A stretch of 5,734 bases of DNA, taken from positions 1 through 5,734 of the forward strand of contig JAGHTR010000183.1 of NCBI GenBank assembly GCA_018065205.1. Direction: 5' to 3'. The notes under the pieces are model-generated. The model was not told the DNA's origin and ran no database searches. It saw only the letters and a list, made by a program, of their open reading frames with translations. The stretch comes from Candidatus Colicola caccequi. Lineage in GTDB: Bacteria; Bacteroidota; Bacteroidia; Bacteroidales; Paludibacteraceae. How positions within the stretch are numbered: position 1 is the stretch's first letter; the number at the start of each line of letters is the position of its first letter. The position numbers and the translations under genes are program-made. This document shows, in pieces, positions 4,507-5,734 of this stretch.

Positions 4507-5586
4507 CTACTTGAGAGGGGCGGTGAAGTATAAGGGAGAGGGAGAGTGAGAGGACGAAGACGAAGACGAAGAAGAGGGAGAGAGGGATTGGATTTGGATT
4601 AGGTCGCTAAGGATGTATTCGGGATGGACGACACCGGTTTCCCAGAAATCATTTGCTCCATTATCCGTTGCTCGTTTCATGAAATGATAAACATTTCCGG
4701 TTTGAAATGCCTTTATCCACGTATGTTTTTCGTCGCGAGACTGCAAATCTGCCAATGTACGTTCTTGCACACCTACCCACACATCTACATCCCTAAACTC
4801 GGTCAATACTTGTTCGGGAGTTAGCGGACTAGAAGCCGTTCCTTCGTCCGGTGCATAGCGATAATCATATCCGGCATCCTGAAACAACTTCCCCATATAC
4901 GTATTTCCTGCCGGCACATACCATGTTCCTCGGAAATCCTGTCCGGAAAGGATAGTAGGATGTGTATTCAAACGCGATTGCTGCGATTCCACCAACAGGT
5001 TATATCGGTCTGCAATAGCATTAAAAATGCTATCTGCAAGTTCCAATTGACCGGTTAGCACGCCAAAGACACGAATCCATTCAGCACGAGCCAATGGCGA
5101 TTGCTCGTTCCATTCATTAATATAAACGATAGGAATATCCATTTTGCTTAACCGCTGAGGAGTCATATCGCCTTCCGAATAAGTAGATAGCAGCATTACA
5201 TCCGGCAGGGTTAAAGCAATTTGTTCCAGATTAGGCGACATACTATTACCTAAATCAATAACCGAATCGGTCAACTTCGTAAAAACCAAGTGTTGATCGG
5301 TAATTCCGACCAATCGAGAGAGGGCATTTAGTTCATTTAAGAACCCCACATGGGTGCACGAATTAGAAGCAAAACGCTGATAAGGCGGATTAACAAGATA
5401 TTGAGCCATAATCTTATTGGGCATCCATGGATAGTAAATCGTCAATTGATAAGCAGAGCCTTGTTGTTCAATCTCAAACCCTGTTGCATAGCGATTCCCC
5501 GGTCTAACCGAATAAGAAGGCTTAGTGGTGCAAGCCACAAAAGCCAACACCACCAAGCATAGATATATCCACTTTTTATAGCACAT
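4507..5586 (-). CDS. ABC transporter substrate-binding lipoprotein (iron complex/cobalamin type)
   Basis: This 359-residue lipoprotein belongs to the BtuF/FepB-like periplasmic-binding family (Peripla_BP_2). Such proteins bind siderophores, heme-like compounds or corrinoids and hand them to an inner-membrane ABC importer. A signal sequence with lipobox FVAC places the lipidated cysteine at C19. The N-lobe motif is SNSCTHVGFLNELNALSRLVGIT (76-96, usual 'thvefL..Lg....ivGvt'). 'PNLEQIALTLPDVMLLS' (118-134) is the classic 'spn.E.i..l.PDlil' stretch. The C-lobe has 'VDVWVGV' (267-273) and 'WETGVVHPEYILSDLIQI' (315-332). The substrate cannot be read from the sequence. Residues 334-350 form an unusual Ser-rich insert with nine consecutive Ser (338-346), before an ending (LYFTAPLK) that resembles the family's normal C-terminus. 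The start codon overlaps the yicC stop by 11 bp, suggesting translational coupling. No permease or ATPase gene lies in the window. Confidence 0.9.
   Translation of the reverse strand: MCYKKWIYLCLVVLAFVACTTKPSYSVRPGNRYATGFEIEQQGSAYQLTIYYPWMPNKIMAQYLVNPPYQRFASNSCTHVGFLNELNALSRLVGITDQHLVFTKLTDSVIDLGNSMSPNLEQIALTLPDVMLLSTYSEGDMTPQRLSKMDIPIVYINEWNEQSPLARAEWIRVFGVLTGQLELADSIFNAIADRYNLLVESQQSRLNTHPTILSGQDFRGTWYVPAGNTYMGKLFQDAGYDYRYAPDEGTASSPLTPEQVLTEFRDVDVWVGVQERTLADLQSRDEKHTWIKAFQTGNVYHFMKRATDNGANDFWETGVVHPEYILSDLIQIQSLSPSSSSSSSSSHSPSPLYFTAPLK
4555..4572. repeat. In-frame hexamer repeat encoding the poly-Ser run
   Basis: CGAAGA is repeated three times on the plus strand, read as TCT/TCG serine codons on the coding strand, with purine-rich near-repeats on both sides (4531-4590). 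A change in copy number would add or remove two serines without shifting the frame. Confidence 0.85.
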
Positions 5587-5734
5587 TCAGCACCTGTTCC
5601 TTGATTTGTTCAAGGATATCCTTCATTTTAACATCAATAATCTGCATTTCACTTTGGTTGCTTTTGCTGCCTAAAGTGTTGATTTCACGCCCCATCTCTT
5701 GTGCGATGAATCCTAACTTTTTGCCCACTCCGGC
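5576..5734 (-). CDS. yicC: YicC/YloC-family protein, C-terminal 52 residues (partial)
   Basis: The frame is open from the right edge to a TAA at 5578-5576 and encodes the conserved C-terminus of the YicC family: 'GKKLGFIAQEMGREINTLGSKS' followed by a helical tail ending in IKEQVLNVL. This segment is the DUF1732 domain. E. coli YicC has been reported as an endoribonuclease or RNA-decay partner; that activity is family knowledge, not visible here. The N-terminal part (about 80% of the protein) lies outside the window. The gene runs into the substrate-binding lipoprotein gene with an 11-bp overlap, so the two are very likely on one transcript. In many bacteria yicC is followed by gmk; here it is not. 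Confidence 0.93.
   Translation of the reverse strand, partial: AGVGKKLGFIAQEMGREINTLGSKSNQSEMQIIDVKMKDILEQIKEQVLNVL

Overview
The window looks like a chromosomal segment from a host-associated Bacteroidales bacterium (Bacteroides/Prevotella-like; genus not resolvable). The evidence is three promoters of the Bacteroidota type (TTTG, 19 nt, TAnnTTTG), no Shine-Dalgarno-like sites, FISUMP-type 'VDLGLPSG' repeats with a Bacteroidales-style C-terminal tail, and an AAA_14/DUF4143 ATPase of a kind common in that order.

Layout, left to right. Positions 1-60 hold a leftward promoter and the start of a structured transcript that leaves the window. Positions 200-300 hold three 23-bp tandem repeats and the rightward promoter of a stand-alone ATPase gene (343-1635, +). 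The ATPase gene converges on a secreted two-domain FISUMP-repeat protein (1891-3360, -). The 255-bp gap between them is full of inverted repeats and holds the terminator of the FISUMP gene. Upstream of the FISUMP gene lies a candidate small RNA of about 80 nt (3486-3566, -) with its own promoter, a 9-bp hairpin and a terminator. To its right are a bidirectional terminator, hexamer repeats and a chain of at least six hairpins (3686-3908), including a perfect 19-bp direct repeat.

The right half is a leftward gene series: the 3' end of a yicC-family gene (5576-5734, partial), a lipoprotein substrate-binding protein for an iron-complex/cobalamin-type ABC importer (4507-5586) that overlaps yicC by 11 bp, and an unrecognised 157-residue protein (3930-4403). 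Seven copies of an 11-bp repeat separate the last two genes.

The proteins do not form one obvious pathway. The noteworthy content is in the non-coding DNA: the promoter-hairpin-terminator RNA locus, its partial look-alike at the left edge, and the orphan gene bracketed by an 11-bp array upstream and a hairpin chain downstream. None of these is proven to be a new system.
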